Source: Plotosus lineatus (Eukaryota; Chordata; Actinopteri; Siluriformes; Plotosidae). Taken from it: 64,000 bases of DNA. Shown in pieces: positions 60,595 to 62,323 of the stretch (positions are counted from its first letter, which is position 1; the number at the start of each line of letters is the position of its first letter). The notes under the pieces are model-generated. The model did no database searches. It saw nothing but the letters and a program-made list of their open reading frames with translations, and had not been told where the DNA came from. Both the position numbers and the translations under genes were made by a program. Location: contig CM045746.1 of NCBI GenBank assembly GCA_024760905.1, forward strand, positions 8,816,466 through 8,880,465, in the 5' to 3' direction.

Positions 60595-62323
60595 ATGTGT
60601 ACCTTCCATATTCCTTCCAATGACTCTGTGAGTGATCTTTTGGCTCGACTCTTTAGCTGCTCCAGACGCAGTCGGCTGCTGCTCATGCTGCCTTCGAGAC
60701 ACGTCTCCTCAGACACTGCAGGAGATTCCTAACATAAAAACAAACGCACAACCTAAATTGATCTCACTCTGCGTGAGGAAGTAGTACTTCTTAATAACTG
60801 GCTGTAACAGGAAACTAATAAAAACAGAAGAGAAGAGAGTGTGTATGTGTGTGTGTGTGGGGGGGTACCTGTTTTGTTTGTGCGATGTGTGTGTGCGTGT
60901 GTGTTTTTTGTCTCTCTTCATAGAGTCGCCTTAAACATGATATGACCAGCTCGTTTTCCTCCTGGTCCGACTTCAGTGAGGCTTTCTACACACACACACA
61001 CACACAACTTTTCTTAATATCTTCAAACTCATGGAATGCATTATTATTATTATTATTATTATTATAAATATGAATATTATTAACAAAAGCGTGATTAAAA
61101 TTGCATTATTTAAGAAAAAGACATACAATAAGAAGACAGATAAGTGCACATCTCCAAATGGCCATTAGATGTCACTTTAAACCAGTTTTTTTTTACTGCA
61201 AGTTTAAGAAAATCCTTCCAGCACAAAGACAAACCTAAGAACAGTTCAACATTACAAATGATCAGTACCAGACGCTCGTGCCTTATGACGTTGACTGTAC
61301 TTCAAGCACAAAGAAACCAGTTATACCACTTATAACCACCACCACAAAAAACCTTGTATCACTGTTTCCTTTAATATCATTCACTTTACTATTCAGATAA
61401 TACTGGTTACTGATTTGAATAATGATCTCAAAAACATGACAGCGGGAACCAAAAAAAATCTTCTGAACAGCAAAAAAGTGCTGCTGCTAAATTAGATCCT
61501 TTGACTGGGACTTTGTGATGTTGATCTTCCAATGATGACATTTAAAACAAAAACTTAAAATTTTACATTAGACCCATTTTCAGATCATCACAGAAGGGTG
61601 CACATACTTTTGGACCAAATAAATATAAATCCTCTCCAACATGCAGGATTGGACATCACCCAGCATCCTGAGGAGCATTACTCATTGTGTATTTTGAGTA
61701 CACCCAAAAAGTTTAAAATAAATTCACAAACATCACACTCTACCGACCTGGATGGTCTCGAACACGCTCGCCTGCTCCTGATTATCCAGAAAAGCCATGT
61801 GTTTCTGCAGCTCCAACTTAGCCTTGTATGCAGCGAGACCTAAAAGAACACACCATTCACCCATCAGGCCTCATTTTTAGCCCTCTTTGCCTTTTATGAC
61901 ATTTTTTGGGCGTGTCTAAATGAAAATCGGCTGTGACTTATGAGTGAGTGGTGTTTCTGACCCTCGATGCAGTCACAGAGCCGGTGCAGCTGATGCATGG
62001 GGCAGGAGTCACACTGTAGGCCCAGAGTCCTAGTGCTGTTCTGCATGGCAGCCACTGAAAACGCCTGTTTCAGAGTTAGCATGATCTCGTCCACCTGCCC
62101 ATGCAATTAGCATGTGAAAATAAATACACACACAAAAAAAGATCCAAAAAATAATCCACATGTGATCAAGTTTAATTCTAATATTAATTCATGACTCGAT
62201 TCTTCAGTGGATCCTCACCAGCACTTCATCTGTACACTGGAACACGTAGCACACAAACTGGCAGCTCCCGCCATGATCAGACTCTCGACAAATAAATCCA
62301 AAATGATCCACGTGTCTGAGCCC
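15124..62323 (-). CDS. tbc1d1: TBC1D1, Rab GTPase-activating protein (3' 18 exons; 5' part outside window)
   Basis: TBC1D1 is a cytoplasmic Rab-GAP that restrains GLUT4-vesicle traffic and is inhibited by Akt/AMPK phosphorylation and 14-3-3 binding (family knowledge). Exons on the minus strand: 62219-62323, 61962-62094, 61748-61839, 60869-60985, 60603-60728, 52442-52522, 51791-52077, 51461-51595, 49680-49778, 49095-49237, 37878-38075, 34719-34880, 33256-33417, 31359-31603, 27021-27180, 18758-18927, 15442-15618, 15124-15306. All have GT/AG borders and matching phases. They sum to 2775 bases, 924 residues plus TAA. Order of domains: end of the PID (1-80), linker with phosphosites (about 110-505), TBC domain (about 560-810) with Arg finger R615 and Gln finger Q652, coiled coil (about 830-920). 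[13 protein letters not shown] and the region before GVPRQHRGE fit TBC1D1 better than TBC1D4. Introns reach about 11 kb and are packed with transposons. The start codon is not in the window. Confidence 0.93.
15442..15618 (-). CDS. tbc1d1: tbc1d1 exon e17: post-TBC coiled-coil start
   Basis: 177 bases, phase 0-0, 59 residues beginning [20 protein letters not shown], then [20 protein letters not shown], as in mammalian TBC1D1. Acceptor ATGCAG, donor CAG|GTAACA. Confidence 0.95.
15790..16150 (-). repeat. SINE family C, antisense
   Basis: Reverse of the family C layout: GCATGCAGACGCCCCTTCC, TGATTGGCTGGCAATCACAG, GGACGGCTGTGGCATTAATC, AACTTGCGATCTCGGGGTTA. Confidence 0.7.
16175..16900 (+). mobile_element. 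Tigger/pogo-type element, 3' truncated, left end decayed
   Basis: Shares its body with 44310-45190 (reverse) and 54065-54480: AGTGCCCCTCCTTCAGTTCC, CTCAATCTCGCAAGCTGATA, a CACATTCCCGYGGG motif, and AGAGGTGAGTACAGTA. The right end CAAGGGATGACTGTA is the terminal repeat. It carries the N-terminal ORF listed separately. Confidence 0.75.
16495..16705 (+). CDS. Tigger transposase N-terminal DNA-binding (CENP-B-like HTH) ORF fragment
   Basis: Open from ATG 16495. [20 protein letters not shown] is a basic start. [20 protein letters not shown], then [16 protein letters not shown], is the psq/CENP-B type helix-turn-helix of Tigger/pogo transposases and of JRK/TIGD proteins. The ORF lacks the DDE domain. 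It ends soon after CAGAG|GTGAGTACAG, a good splice donor, so the real frame may be an exon. The other two copies of the element have lost or broken this ORF. Confidence 0.7.
16901..17271. mobile_element. 371-bp MITE with 24-base terminal inverted repeats, TA flanks
   Basis: Left end CCCCCATTTCACTGGACTAC GGCA; right end TGCCGTGCTCCAGTGAAATG GGGG. The two are complementary with one or two mismatches. TA lies on both sides (16899-16900 and 17272-17273). The interior has no long ORF and repeats CACGGAATTTTT / CACGGAATATTT. It sits exactly at the terminal TA of the Tigger fragment. No second copy was seen here. Confidence 0.8.
17341..17490. repeat. (CA)n and (TG)n microsatellites
   Basis: CA run 17341-17380, then GTGTGTG with a GCGCGCGC end at 17443-17489. 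They are inverted relative to each other and could form a weak hairpin. Confidence 0.85.
17491..18690. other. tbc1d1 intron, AT-rich, no gene seen
   Basis: Long A/T-rich stretch between e17 and e16 without recognisable coding or repeat family. 18620-18690 (TACTTCGAGTTAAGTCGTTT) looks like a decayed MITE end. Confidence 0.4.
18698..18757. repeat. (CA)n directly at the e16 donor
   Basis: On the tbc1d1 sense strand this is (GT)n starting with the donor GT itself. Confidence 0.9.
18758..18927 (-). CDS. tbc1d1: tbc1d1 exon e16: TBC domain, C-terminal part
   Basis: 170 bases; two bases complete Asp of VFD|MLFLQ, then 56 codons: [23 protein letters not shown]-type helix, [22 protein letters not shown]. 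The donor CAG|GTGTGT is the start of a (GT)n run (18698-18757). Acceptor TTTTCAG. Confidence 0.95.
19155..19545 (+). repeat. Repeat D (copy 1)
   Basis: Matches the reverse complement of 25290-25640 over most of its length and of 53165-53330 in part: AAGGTCGAGAGTGAAAGTGA, GGTACACTTAATACTAGGCT, GATCAGATCCGCTGTGCTGT. No ORF. The element type is unknown. A (GA)n run follows at 19532-19589. Confidence 0.7.
19590..20244. other. tbc1d1 intron, no gene seen
   Basis: No coding similarity or repeat that I can name. A short palindromic AATTAATTAATTA lies at about 20060. Confidence 0.35.
20245..20630 (-). repeat. tRNA/RTE composite SINE, antisense (copy 1)
   Basis: The right end is an antisense tRNA-like head (CGAACCCCCAACCTTTGGAT, then TATACCACTAGACCACCACT). 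The left end is the antisense LINE-like tail (CTTTTTCTCTTTGACTCGGGAGTCGCCCC). A poly-G run at 20508-20521 is internal. Other copies: 42090-42440, 44525-44785, and 35311-35450 (head only). Confidence 0.8.
20631..21400. other. tbc1d1 intron, no gene seen
   Basis: AT-rich. (TA)n at 21218-21242. The left end of a MITE E copy may lie here but is not clear. Confidence 0.35.
21400..21580 (-). mobile_element. MITE E fragment, antisense
   Basis: ACTTTTAACACATATTTCAT through TGGGGAGCCTTGGAACGAAT and GCGCCTCTACTTACGAAACT is the reverse of 35160-35310 in the complete copy. Confidence 0.65.
21600..21640. repeat. (CATA)n tetranucleotide repeat
   Basis: About ten units of CATA, ending CGTACGTATGTATG, which adds a short inverted segment. 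Confidence 0.9.
22050..22455 (+). pseudogene. Decayed Tc1-like transposase (internal deletions)
   Basis: Opens [20 protein letters not shown] as intact Tc1 transposases do. Later fragments are [11 protein letters not shown] and TKIELFG, then a GSFSKIMAK (QQDN-like) relic. The catalytic core is mostly lost. Confidence 0.75.
22526..22825 (+). repeat. tRNA-derived SINE with ATAATA tail
   Basis: GGGGATTTAGCTCAGTTGGT is a clear tRNA-like A box. AGAGTTCAAATCTGG is the B box. The body is unrelated to tRNA, and the tail GTGCTATATAAGCATCC is followed by (AAT)n. It is not a tRNA gene: no CCA-stem partner and no anticodon loop at the right spacing. Confidence 0.75.
22890..24015. repeat. CA/GA-rich, T-poor cryptic satellite region
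   Basis: About 1.1 kb made of ACACA, AGAGA and GACAA blocks with few T on the plus strand. Includes a (TG)n to (GA)n switch at 23152-23224, a poly-C at 23741-23755 and GGGAGGGAGGG at 23928-23938. Long spurious reading frames on both strands come from the composition. Confidence 0.85.
24346..24740 (+). CDS. Unrecognised ORF (94 codons from ATG 24346; frame then broken)
   Basis: It reads [20 protein letters not shown], then [39 protein letters not shown], and [12 protein letters not shown], with stop at 24627. Related-looking sequence continues in another frame to about 24740. It is charged, helical-looking and lacks membrane or zinc motifs. The FDDPFDIAH block reminds me of uncharacterised fish and arthropod transposon-associated proteins, but I cannot name a family. 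No introns or start signals are evident. It may be part of the protein of the autonomous partner of MITE M. Confidence 0.4.
24785..25882 (-). mobile_element. Inner family M element, reverse orientation, with repeat D inside
   Basis: Starts TACAGGGATCCCTCACTACT TCGCG and ends CCGCAGAAAGTGAGGGATCC CTGTA, so it is the reverse of 49936-50660. Inside are a MITE-like end (ACACTCCCCAGCTTACGAAC, 25106), (CT)n 25253-25287 and repeat D (25290-25640). Confidence 0.7.
26266..27020. other. tbc1d1 intron, no gene seen
   Basis: No repeat or coding similarity recognised. A short (GT)n lies at 26460-26476. Confidence 0.35.
27021..27180 (-). CDS. tbc1d1: tbc1d1 exon e15: TBC domain, middle
   Basis: 160 bases, phase 0 in and 1 out, 53 codons: [40 protein letters not shown]. 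Acceptor TTTCTTTCAG, donor TTTG|GTAAAC. Upstream on the sense strand is a CT-rich stretch of about 420 bases (27190-27610). Confidence 0.95.
27185..27612. repeat. GA-rich repeat upstream of e15 acceptor
   Basis: (GA)n at 27276-27331 with degenerate GAGAGTGAGAGA units to 27612. On the tbc1d1 sense strand this is over 400 bases of CT-rich sequence leading into the acceptor. Confidence 0.9.
27731..28318. mobile_element. MITE F (complete, about 590 bp)
   Basis: Ends ACAGACGCTCCTCGACTTAC (left) and ACATAAGGCACGTCTGTAC (right) are inverted partners. Contains GGCCGAACGTAAGGTGAAA and TACTGTACTATACATTGATA, shared with 41421-42695 and 52753-53000. Confidence 0.75.
28915..29150 (+). repeat. 36-bp minisatellite inside element G
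   Basis: About five full units of GTTATGGAAGGGGATCTGCT TCCTCTCTCCCTCTCT followed by shortened units that lack the CCCTCTCT part. It is read in one frame as repeats of [11 protein letters not shown]. Confidence 0.9.
29250..29657. repeat. Imperfect palindrome, arms about 150 bases, loop about 95
   Basis: Left arm 29250-29408, right arm 29503-29657. GCACACACACCTGATTCCAC TTAGCAATCAC is mirrored by GTGATTGCTAAGTGGAATCA GGTGTGTG. The arms also pair at TCTCTCTATGCATG / CATGCATAGAGAGA. Confidence 0.85.
29859..30370. other. tbc1d1 intron, no gene seen
   Basis: Unrecognised AT-rich sequence with a poly-T (29947-29961). Confidence 0.35.
30377..30675 (+). repeat. SINE family S (copy 3)
   Basis: GGGGCCGGTGGCATAGTGGT, GAGTTCAAATCCCAGTTAGA, ATATACTGGGAAGGTAACCT, ending CACTAAGGCTGGGTGTAAAA. 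Confidence 0.85.
31128..31292. repeat. (GA)n/(TG)n near e14 donor
   Basis: GA run at 31163-31206, then degenerate units and (TG)n 31274-31290, lying 65 or more bases downstream of the e14 donor on the sense strand. Confidence 0.85.
31359..31603 (-). CDS. tbc1d1: tbc1d1 exon e14: TBC domain with Arg and Gln fingers
   Basis: 245 bases, phase 1 in and 0 out, 81 codons. RTFPTHPYF gives the Arg finger (residue 615 of the partial product). [13 protein letters not shown] gives the Gln finger (residue 652). It continues [31 protein letters not shown]. Both catalytic fingers are present, so the GAP should be active. Acceptor CCATCAG, donor CAG|GTAAAA. Confidence 0.96.
31978..32990 (-). pseudogene. 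Tc1-like transposon, truncated; transposase relic
   Basis: The left end GTTCAACATAATAGCAGTGT matches the TIR of 10604-11994. The minus-strand frame 32460-32951 reads [53 protein letters not shown]: the central DDE part of a Tc1-like transposase. The N-terminus and the other TIR are missing. Confidence 0.8.
33256..33417 (-). CDS. tbc1d1: tbc1d1 exon e13: TBC domain, N-terminal part
   Basis: 162 bases, phase 1-1. [20 protein letters not shown] opens the TBC domain. It ends [19 protein letters not shown] then IDLG, the IxxD part of the catalytic IxxDxxR motif, with the Arg in the next exon. The acceptor CCAACCAG lies 20 bases below a (CT)n run (33438-33492). Donor GTTAGG. Confidence 0.95.
33438..33492. 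repeat. (GA)n near the e13 acceptor
   Basis: 55 bases of GA; CT-rich on the sense strand, 20 bases upstream of the acceptor CAG. Confidence 0.95.
33720..34440 (+). mobile_element. RTE-like LINE, 3' fragment
   Basis: Frame 33722-34117 matches the RT C-terminal part of 57382-59115 ([34 protein letters not shown]). 34202-34414 matches its end ([26 protein letters not shown]). The 3' end is GCTGTGGCGACCCCTGAAGG GAAAAGCCGAAAGG. An internal deletion lies at about 34115-34130. Confidence 0.9.
34719..34880 (-). CDS. tbc1d1: tbc1d1 exon e12: start of RabGAP region
   Basis: 162 bases, phase 1-1, 53 codons. [20 protein letters not shown] and GRSKVKFD are diagnostic of TBC1D1 rather than TBC1D4 (which has KLDYEEVGACQKE-type sequence). 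Acceptor GAACAG behind a short (TG)n, donor GG|GTAATA. Confidence 0.93.
35125..36716. mobile_element. MITE E, complete, with SINE inserted
   Basis: Ends CAGTCGGCCCCCTACTTAC (35127) and GTAAGTAGGGGGCCCACTG (to 36712) are inverted partners. The interior has repeated GATCGGAGGTC blocks (35891, 35933, 36270), an ACACA/GCGCGC tract (36067-36140) and the SINE at 35311-35655. Confidence 0.75.
35311..35655 (+). repeat. Composite SINE head fused to a V-type SINE tail
   Basis: The head GGGGCAGTGGTGGTGTAGTG GTATAAGGCGCC with B box GGGTTCGAGTCCC matches copies at 20245, 42090 and 44525. After CAGCGTGTTTC the sequence changes to GCCCTGCGATGGCCTGGCGA and GTGACCCTAATTAGGATGAA, the tail of the V-type SINEs. 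Confidence 0.8.
36760..37260. repeat. Compound CA microsatellite / CTTCATCAGGACTGA minisatellite
   Basis: About nine cores of the type CCTCCTTCATCAGGACTGA, separated by CA runs of varying length (for example 36788-36832, 37051-37102, 37191-37220). Continues into TG/GA sequence up to 37870. Confidence 0.9.
37390..37870. repeat. TG/GA repeats next to e11 donor
   Basis: (GA)n 37539-37573 and 37810-37835, (TG)n 37840-37869. The last begins 7 bases from the e11 donor GT. Confidence 0.9.
37878..38075 (-). CDS. tbc1d1: tbc1d1 exon e11: pre-TBC helical region
   Basis: 198 bases, phase 1 in and 1 out. After a Gly-rich variable part ([10 protein letters not shown]) comes [19 protein letters not shown] and ENQKLQ, the hallmark helix preceding the TBC domain in TBC1D1/4. 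Acceptor GCTCAG. Donor CAGG|GTGAGA is followed by CA/TG repeats from 37870 downwards. Confidence 0.93.
38280..39577 (-). mobile_element. LINE family A, 3' and RT part (piece 1 of 3)
   Basis: Minus-strand coding relics: [37 protein letters not shown] (38270-38566), [20 protein letters not shown] (38633-38851), [18 protein letters not shown] and [10 protein letters not shown] (38962-39456). The element continues at 41122 and 42696. Confidence 0.85.
39578..41121 (+). mobile_element. Tc1-like transposon, nearly intact
   Basis: Inverted ends CGAGTCCTTCTCCAAAAATT AGCATATTG and the complement ending AGAAGGACTAG. Inner direct-repeat copies with AAAAATTAGCATATCATGAA suggest IR/DR structure (about 210 bases each end). 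Flank TATATA. The transposase lies inside. Confidence 0.9.
39906..40846 (+). pseudogene. Tc1-like transposase, few lesions
   Basis: Starts [20 protein letters not shown], with [24 protein letters not shown] deletion around 40140-40160 removes part of the second DNA-binding helix (GDPWKQ joins [13 protein letters not shown]). TAG at 40272-40274 replaces Trp in [14 protein letters not shown], and there is a frameshift near 40330. From 40355 the frame is open to 40846 with [20 protein letters not shown] and [19 protein letters not shown], so all three catalytic acidic positions (D, D, E) can be read. It is dead as it stands. Confidence 0.9.
41122..41420 (-). mobile_element. LINE family A, piece 2 of 3
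   Basis: Antisense continuation between Tc1 and MITE F; reverse reads through ACTGGGATGGAAGTTTCTTT to the part upstream of the RT palm. It joins smoothly to the outer pieces when the two insertions are removed. Confidence 0.7.
41421..42695. mobile_element. MITE F copy with SINE and (TA)n inside
   Basis: Ends ACAGACGCTCCTCGACTTAC and GATGAACGGGGAGCGTCTGTA. Shares GGACGGCTGAACGTAAGTTG with 52753. The composite SINE (42090-42440, antisense) and (TA)n (42458-42508) lie within. Confidence 0.8.
42090..42440 (-). repeat. tRNA/RTE composite SINE, antisense (copy 2)
   Basis: CTTTTTCCCTTTTACTCGGG at the tail end. The head end reads CTAACCCCCAACCTTTGGAT, CCCTATACCACTGTATCACC. Confidence 0.85.
42696..43510 (-). 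mobile_element. LINE family A, endonuclease part (piece 3 of 3)
   Basis: Minus-strand frame 43157-43453: [44 protein letters not shown], [15 protein letters not shown]: the APE-domain end of this LINE. It is broken by frameshifts in 42700-43150. Confidence 0.85.
43511..44309. other. tbc1d1 intron with (CA)n
   Basis: Poly-T (43648-43657), (CA)n 43747-43797. No coding similarity. Confidence 0.4.
44310..45190 (-). mobile_element. Tigger-type element, reverse, with SINE inserted
   Basis: Ends ACACTCATCCCTTGAATATC GCGG and CGCGAAGCAGCAAGGGATGA CTGTA are inverted partners. The body matches 16175-16900 in reverse, but the HTH ORF is replaced or deleted. Confidence 0.75.
44525..44785 (+). repeat. 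tRNA/RTE composite SINE, sense, head truncated (copy 3)
   Basis: 44667-44726 resembles the 5' end of the RTE-like LINE at 56083-56143 (CAGGAAGGGCATCCGACGTA compared with CAGGAAGGGCATCCGGCGTA). 44727-44782 resembles its 3' end at 59091-59140 (GATTCGCTGTGGCGACTCCC, AAAAAGCCGAAAGGAAGA). Confidence 0.85.
45221..45480 (+). repeat. SINE family C
   Basis: GGGGCACCTGAGTGGCGCAA at the 5' end, B box AAGTTTAAATCTGG, CACAGCTGTCTGTGGCTGGG, GCATCTGCATGTTACGGAGG, tail GTGTGATAGGTAAGGCAAGA. Confidence 0.75.
45535..45700 (+). mobile_element. MITE family M, left-end fragment
   Basis: TTCCCTCACTTTCCACGGTT, AATTGGGACCGAGATCTCC, then ATAATATCAATAAATCACAT: same as 24106-24300 and 49936-50040. Confidence 0.7.
45768..45845. 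repeat. (CT)n(CA)n microsatellite
   Basis: CTCTCTCTCT then about 65 bases of CA with one CATA. Confidence 0.9.
45941..47080. mobile_element. Tigger-type element H with LINE fragment inside
   Basis: Ends ACAGTAGGCCCTTGACTATT CGCGG and CCGCAAATAACGAGGGCCGA CTGTA are inverted partners. The LINE piece is at 46700-46990. Confidence 0.75.
46700..46990 (+). pseudogene. LINE endonuclease fragment
   Basis: Reads [19 protein letters not shown], then [18 protein letters not shown] and [12 protein letters not shown]: the first part of an APE domain with the catalytic Glu in YETWL. A segment of about 40 bases (CGACGAAGCAATTGCATCAG and on) occurs again, diverged, at 46956-46997. Confidence 0.75.
47083..47420 (-). 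mobile_element. MITE family M, right-end fragment, reverse
   Basis: TACAGGGATCCCTCGCTACT, TTAATGCAGCTTCAGTGCAT, AATCTCCCATCAAAACTGGA: as at 24785-25110. Confidence 0.75.
47815..47955 (-). repeat. SINE family C, antisense fragment
   Basis: GCCCATGATTGGCTGGTGAT, AGTGACAGGGAAGCGAGTGC, then GATGACTGTGGCATTATAAA. Confidence 0.65.
48200..48305 (-). mobile_element. MITE F end fragment
   Basis: AAACGCTCTCCGACTTACGT TCATCCG, then TTTTGAGTTTAGACGTACCT: reverse of 42600-42690. Confidence 0.6.
48306..49094. other. tbc1d1 intron, no gene seen
   Basis: Fairly GC-balanced unique-looking sequence just downstream of e10 on the sense strand. I see no exon with matching phase. Confidence 0.4.
49095..49237 (-). 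CDS. tbc1d1: tbc1d1 exon e10: conserved [13 protein letters not shown] exon
   Basis: 143 bases, one base completes an Arg codon, then 47 codons. [20 protein letters not shown] is nearly invariant in TBC1D1/TBC1D4 just before the TBC-proximal region. Two donors keep the frame: CAG|GTAACA (low end 49095, used here) or CCAG|GTACAG (low end 49101, two residues shorter). The first matches the donor consensus better. Confidence 0.9.
49680..49778 (-). CDS. tbc1d1: tbc1d1 exon e9: cassette exon B, muscle/long-isoform exon
   Basis: 99 bases, phase 2-2, 32 residues plus split codons, containing [19 protein letters not shown]. This matches the [16 protein letters not shown] segment found only in the long (muscle) isoform of mammalian TBC1D1. 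The acceptor is the end of an uninterrupted (CT)n run (49779-49847) reading CTCTCAG|T. Donor GACAG|GTCCTT. Confidence 0.87.
49779..49847. repeat. (GA)n forming the e9 acceptor tract
   Basis: About 69 bases of GA on the plus strand. On the sense strand it is a (CT)n tract ending in CTCAG, the splice acceptor of cassette exon e9. Confidence 0.95.
49936..50660 (+). mobile_element. MITE family M, full copy, with LINE piece inserted
   Basis: Starts TACAGGGATCCCTCACTTTC, CATGGTTAATTGGGACC. Ends AACTAGCGAGGGATCCCTGT A. It defines the pairing of the two end types. The RTE-like LINE fragment at 50043-50305 interrupts the left third. Confidence 0.8.
50043..50305 (-). mobile_element. RTE-like LINE 3' fragment, antisense
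   Basis: Antisense of the LINE C-terminal coding part: TCCTTCACCACATCCATAAA, CTCCTCTGTACATGTCCAAA CCATCTCAATC, starting at the LINE 3' motif CTTCAGGGGGCGTGACAGC. Confidence 0.85.
50661..51364. other. tbc1d1 intron, no gene seen
   Basis: AT-rich, no coding similarity or named repeat. Confidence 0.35.
51365..51460. repeat. (CA)n at the e8 donor
   Basis: CA tract interrupted near 51380-51390. On the sense strand it is a (GT)n tract whose first GT is the e8 splice donor. Confidence 0.95.
51461..51595 (-). CDS. tbc1d1: tbc1d1 exon e8: cassette exon A (Ser-rich), probable long-isoform exon
   Basis: 135 bases, phase 2-2, so it can be skipped without a frameshift. It encodes 44 residues plus split codons. 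It begins NMTT, compared with NVDP at the same place in the human long isoform, followed by a poly-Ser segment and [20 protein letters not shown]. Similarity to mammals is weak except at the start and the SSP-x-Y/F-x-x-L-x-K spacing. Acceptor CACCAG. The donor AAGAG|GTGTGT is the first GT of a (GT)n run covering most of 51365-51460. Confidence 0.75.
51791..52077 (-). CDS. tbc1d1: tbc1d1 exon e7: Akt/AMPK phosphosite exon
   Basis: 287 bases, enters in phase 0 and leaves with two bases (AG). It contains [14 protein letters not shown]-x-R-x-x-T is a basophilic (Akt) consensus and aligns with human RRRANTLSHF, whose Thr is the Akt/AMPK site Thr596. Here the Thr is residue 272 of the partial product. 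Later [16 protein letters not shown] matches human KLMRYHSVSTETPHE. Acceptor TGTTTAG, donor CCAG|GTGGGT. Confidence 0.92.
52442..52522 (-). CDS. tbc1d1: tbc1d1 exon e6: Ser-rich linker
   Basis: 81 bases, phase 0-0, 27 residues, Ser/Thr-rich ([17 protein letters not shown]). It fits the SSLSSTLSNT region that follows the [10 protein letters not shown] segment in mammals. Acceptor GTACAG after a TG-rich tract, donor CAG|GTCCAA. About 8 kb of repeats separates it from e5. Confidence 0.8.
52676..53000. mobile_element. (TA)n(CA)n followed by MITE F end fragment
   Basis: (TA)n at 52680-52706, (CA)n 52719-52752. Then CGGTCCCTGACTTGTGTTTT and GGACGGCCGAACGCAAGTTG as in MITE F. Confidence 0.75.
53001..53545. 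mobile_element. Rearranged family M pieces with repeat D (53165-53330)
   Basis: 53010-53160 is the reverse-end interior (AATCTCCCATCAAAACTGGA). 53165-53330 is repeat D. 53330-53545 ends GAAGCGCGGAGTAGTGAGGG ATCCCTGTATA. Same components as 24785-25882. Confidence 0.7.
53548..53640 (-). mobile_element. hAT end fragment
   Basis: GCAGTGCTTCGAAATTATTT TCTGTGGTGCC with poly-C blocks matches the reverse of the right end of 59205-60428. Confidence 0.6.
53641..54064. other. tbc1d1 intron, no gene seen
   Basis: Unrecognised sequence, possibly further hAT-derived. Confidence 0.3.
54065..54480 (+). mobile_element. Tigger-type element, ORF deleted
   Basis: CACGCTGAAACTCACATGTA, CTCAATCTCGCAAGCCGATT, CACATTCCCGCGGGATGCAC, then directly GAACAGCTATTGTCAGAGGT GAGTACAG. 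Compared with 16175-16900, the HTH ORF has been lost. Confidence 0.75.
54481..55480 (-). mobile_element. RTE-like LINE, 5' part, antisense
   Basis: Minus frames 54994-55431 and 54488-55030: [71 protein letters not shown] and [17 protein letters not shown]: the APE endonuclease domain, one frameshift near 55030. The element 5' end (AATGCAGCCGTGTGGGGGG) is at about 55480, facing the array. Confidence 0.9.
55490..56010. repeat. TG-rich minisatellite array (GTATATATCTGTGTGAGTG units)
   Basis: About 14 units alternating GTATGTATATATCTGTGTGA with (GTGT)n and GTGCATGTAT. The same units occur at 59140-59204 and 60429-60600. One frame gives long Cys/Val runs without meaning. Confidence 0.9.
56309..57379 (+). 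pseudogene. LINE endonuclease (APE) region, frameshifted
   Basis: [20 protein letters not shown] and [15 protein letters not shown] (frame 56309); [20 protein letters not shown] and [17 protein letters not shown] (frame 56484-56891); [15 protein letters not shown] and [10 protein letters not shown] (frame 56888-57379). The catalytic Glu, Asp/Asn and His positions can all be read, but shifts near 56490, 56885 and 57340 break the protein. Confidence 0.88.
57382..59115 (+). CDS. RTE-like LINE reverse transcriptase, 577 codons, intact frame
   Basis: The frame starts in a basic linker ([16 protein letters not shown]). RT motifs in order: [128 protein letters not shown] with the catalytic FADD. 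The C-terminal tail has [36 protein letters not shown] and [11 protein letters not shown]. The ATG is not the true start, because the natural protein begins in the endonuclease. The lack of stops suggests a fairly young insertion. Its strand is opposite to tbc1d1. Confidence 0.92.
   Translation: MSKAKQSAFDDLYARLESKEGENDLYRLAQQRNRDGKDVQQVRLIKDREGNVLTDDRSVLERWKEYFEELMNEGNEREKRVEEVTVEDQEVAKISKGEVRRALKRMKNGKAVGPDDIPVEVWKCLGEVAVDFLTRTFNKVLESERMPEEWRRSVLVPIFKNKGDVQSCGNCRGIKLMSHMMKLWERIVEARLRAEVSICEQQFGFMPRKSTTDAVFALRMLMEKYREGQRELHCAFVDLEKAYDRVPREELWYCMRKSGVAEKYVGVVQDMYERCKTVVRCAVGVTQEFKVEMGLHQGSALSPFLFAMVMDRLTDDVRQDSPWTMMFADDIVICSESREQVQENLERWRYALERRGMKISLSKTEYMCMNDKDQRGTVRLQGAEIRKVEDFKYLGSTIQSNGECGKEVKKRVRAGWNGWRKVSGVMCDRRVSARMKGKVYKTVLRPTMLYGLETVALGKRQEAELEVAEMKMLRFSLGVTRMDRIRNEHIRGTAHVRGFGDKVREARLRWFGHVQRRDSEYIGNRMLRLELPGKRPRGRPKRRFMDVVKEDMKVVGVREEDAKDRVRWRQMIRCGDP
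59205..60428 (+). mobile_element. hAT-type element with BED-finger protein relic
   Basis: Left end CAGTGGTTCTCAAATAGTGG, as in hAT elements. The right end GAAAATAATTGAG seems to lack the last bases. Decayed frames: [13 protein letters not shown] at about 59485, [17 protein letters not shown] (Cys pair of a BED finger), [15 protein letters not shown] and a 59625-59885 frame with [17 protein letters not shown]. No DDE domain remains. Confidence 0.75.
60429..60600. repeat. TG array remnant next to e5 donor
   Basis: GTATATATCTGTGTGAGTGT units then (GT)n 60545-60591, 2 bases from the e5 donor GT on the opposite strand. Confidence 0.9.
60603..60728 (-). CDS. tbc1d1: tbc1d1 exon e5: basic/phosphosite linker
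   Basis: 126 bases, phase 0-0, 42 residues including [17 protein letters not shown], the strongly conserved [10 protein letters not shown] motif of TBC1D1 (a known phosphorylated segment in mammals). Acceptor ATGTTAG. Donor AAG|GTACAC runs directly into the (CA/TG) array at 60545-60600. Confidence 0.92.
60869..60985 (-). CDS. tbc1d1: tbc1d1 exon e4: linker, contains coding CA-type repeat
   Basis: 117 bases, phase 0-0, 39 residues: [18 protein letters not shown], then a Thr/His/Arg stretch (THTRTHIAQ) encoded by an ACACAC-rich run at about 60885-60912, ending TKQ. Human TBC1D1 has EEKQKEHIHIGEMKQ-like sequence here, so the low-complexity run is coding. Donor CAG|GTACCC is at 60868-60867, acceptor GTGTAG. 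Confidence 0.85.
60986..61747. other. tbc1d1 intron e3-e4, no gene seen
   Basis: (CA)n 60989-61005 at the e4 acceptor, (ATT)n 61039-61064. The remainder looks unique. Confidence 0.4.
61748..61839 (-). CDS. tbc1d1: tbc1d1 exon e3: linker helix after PID
   Basis: 92 bases, two bases complete a Gly codon, then 30 codons ([18 protein letters not shown] and FETIQ). The TKLELQKH/NQEQA pattern is conserved in TBC1D1. Acceptor TTTTAG, donor GTCGGT. Confidence 0.9.
61962..62094 (-). CDS. tbc1d1: tbc1d1 exon e2: end of PID domain
   Basis: 133 bases, enters in phase 0 and leaves with one base. It encodes [18 protein letters not shown] and a Cys-containing segment ([15 protein letters not shown]) as in the TBC1D1/4 PID end. 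The acceptor is GGGCAG. The donor GTCAGA is weak, but the phase joins correctly to the next exon (Glu-Gly-Leu). Confidence 0.9.
62219..62323 (-). CDS. tbc1d1: tbc1d1 exon e1: PID domain, C-terminal half
   Basis: 105 bases, phase 0 at both ends, 35 residues starting [14 protein letters not shown] and ending FQCTDEVL. The motif [10 protein letters not shown] is typical of the PID/PTB domain in TBC1D1/TBC1D4. The acceptor is a (TG)n run followed by CAG at 62324-62326 and the donor is GTGAGG. No upstream exon was found between 62324 and 64000. Confidence 0.9.
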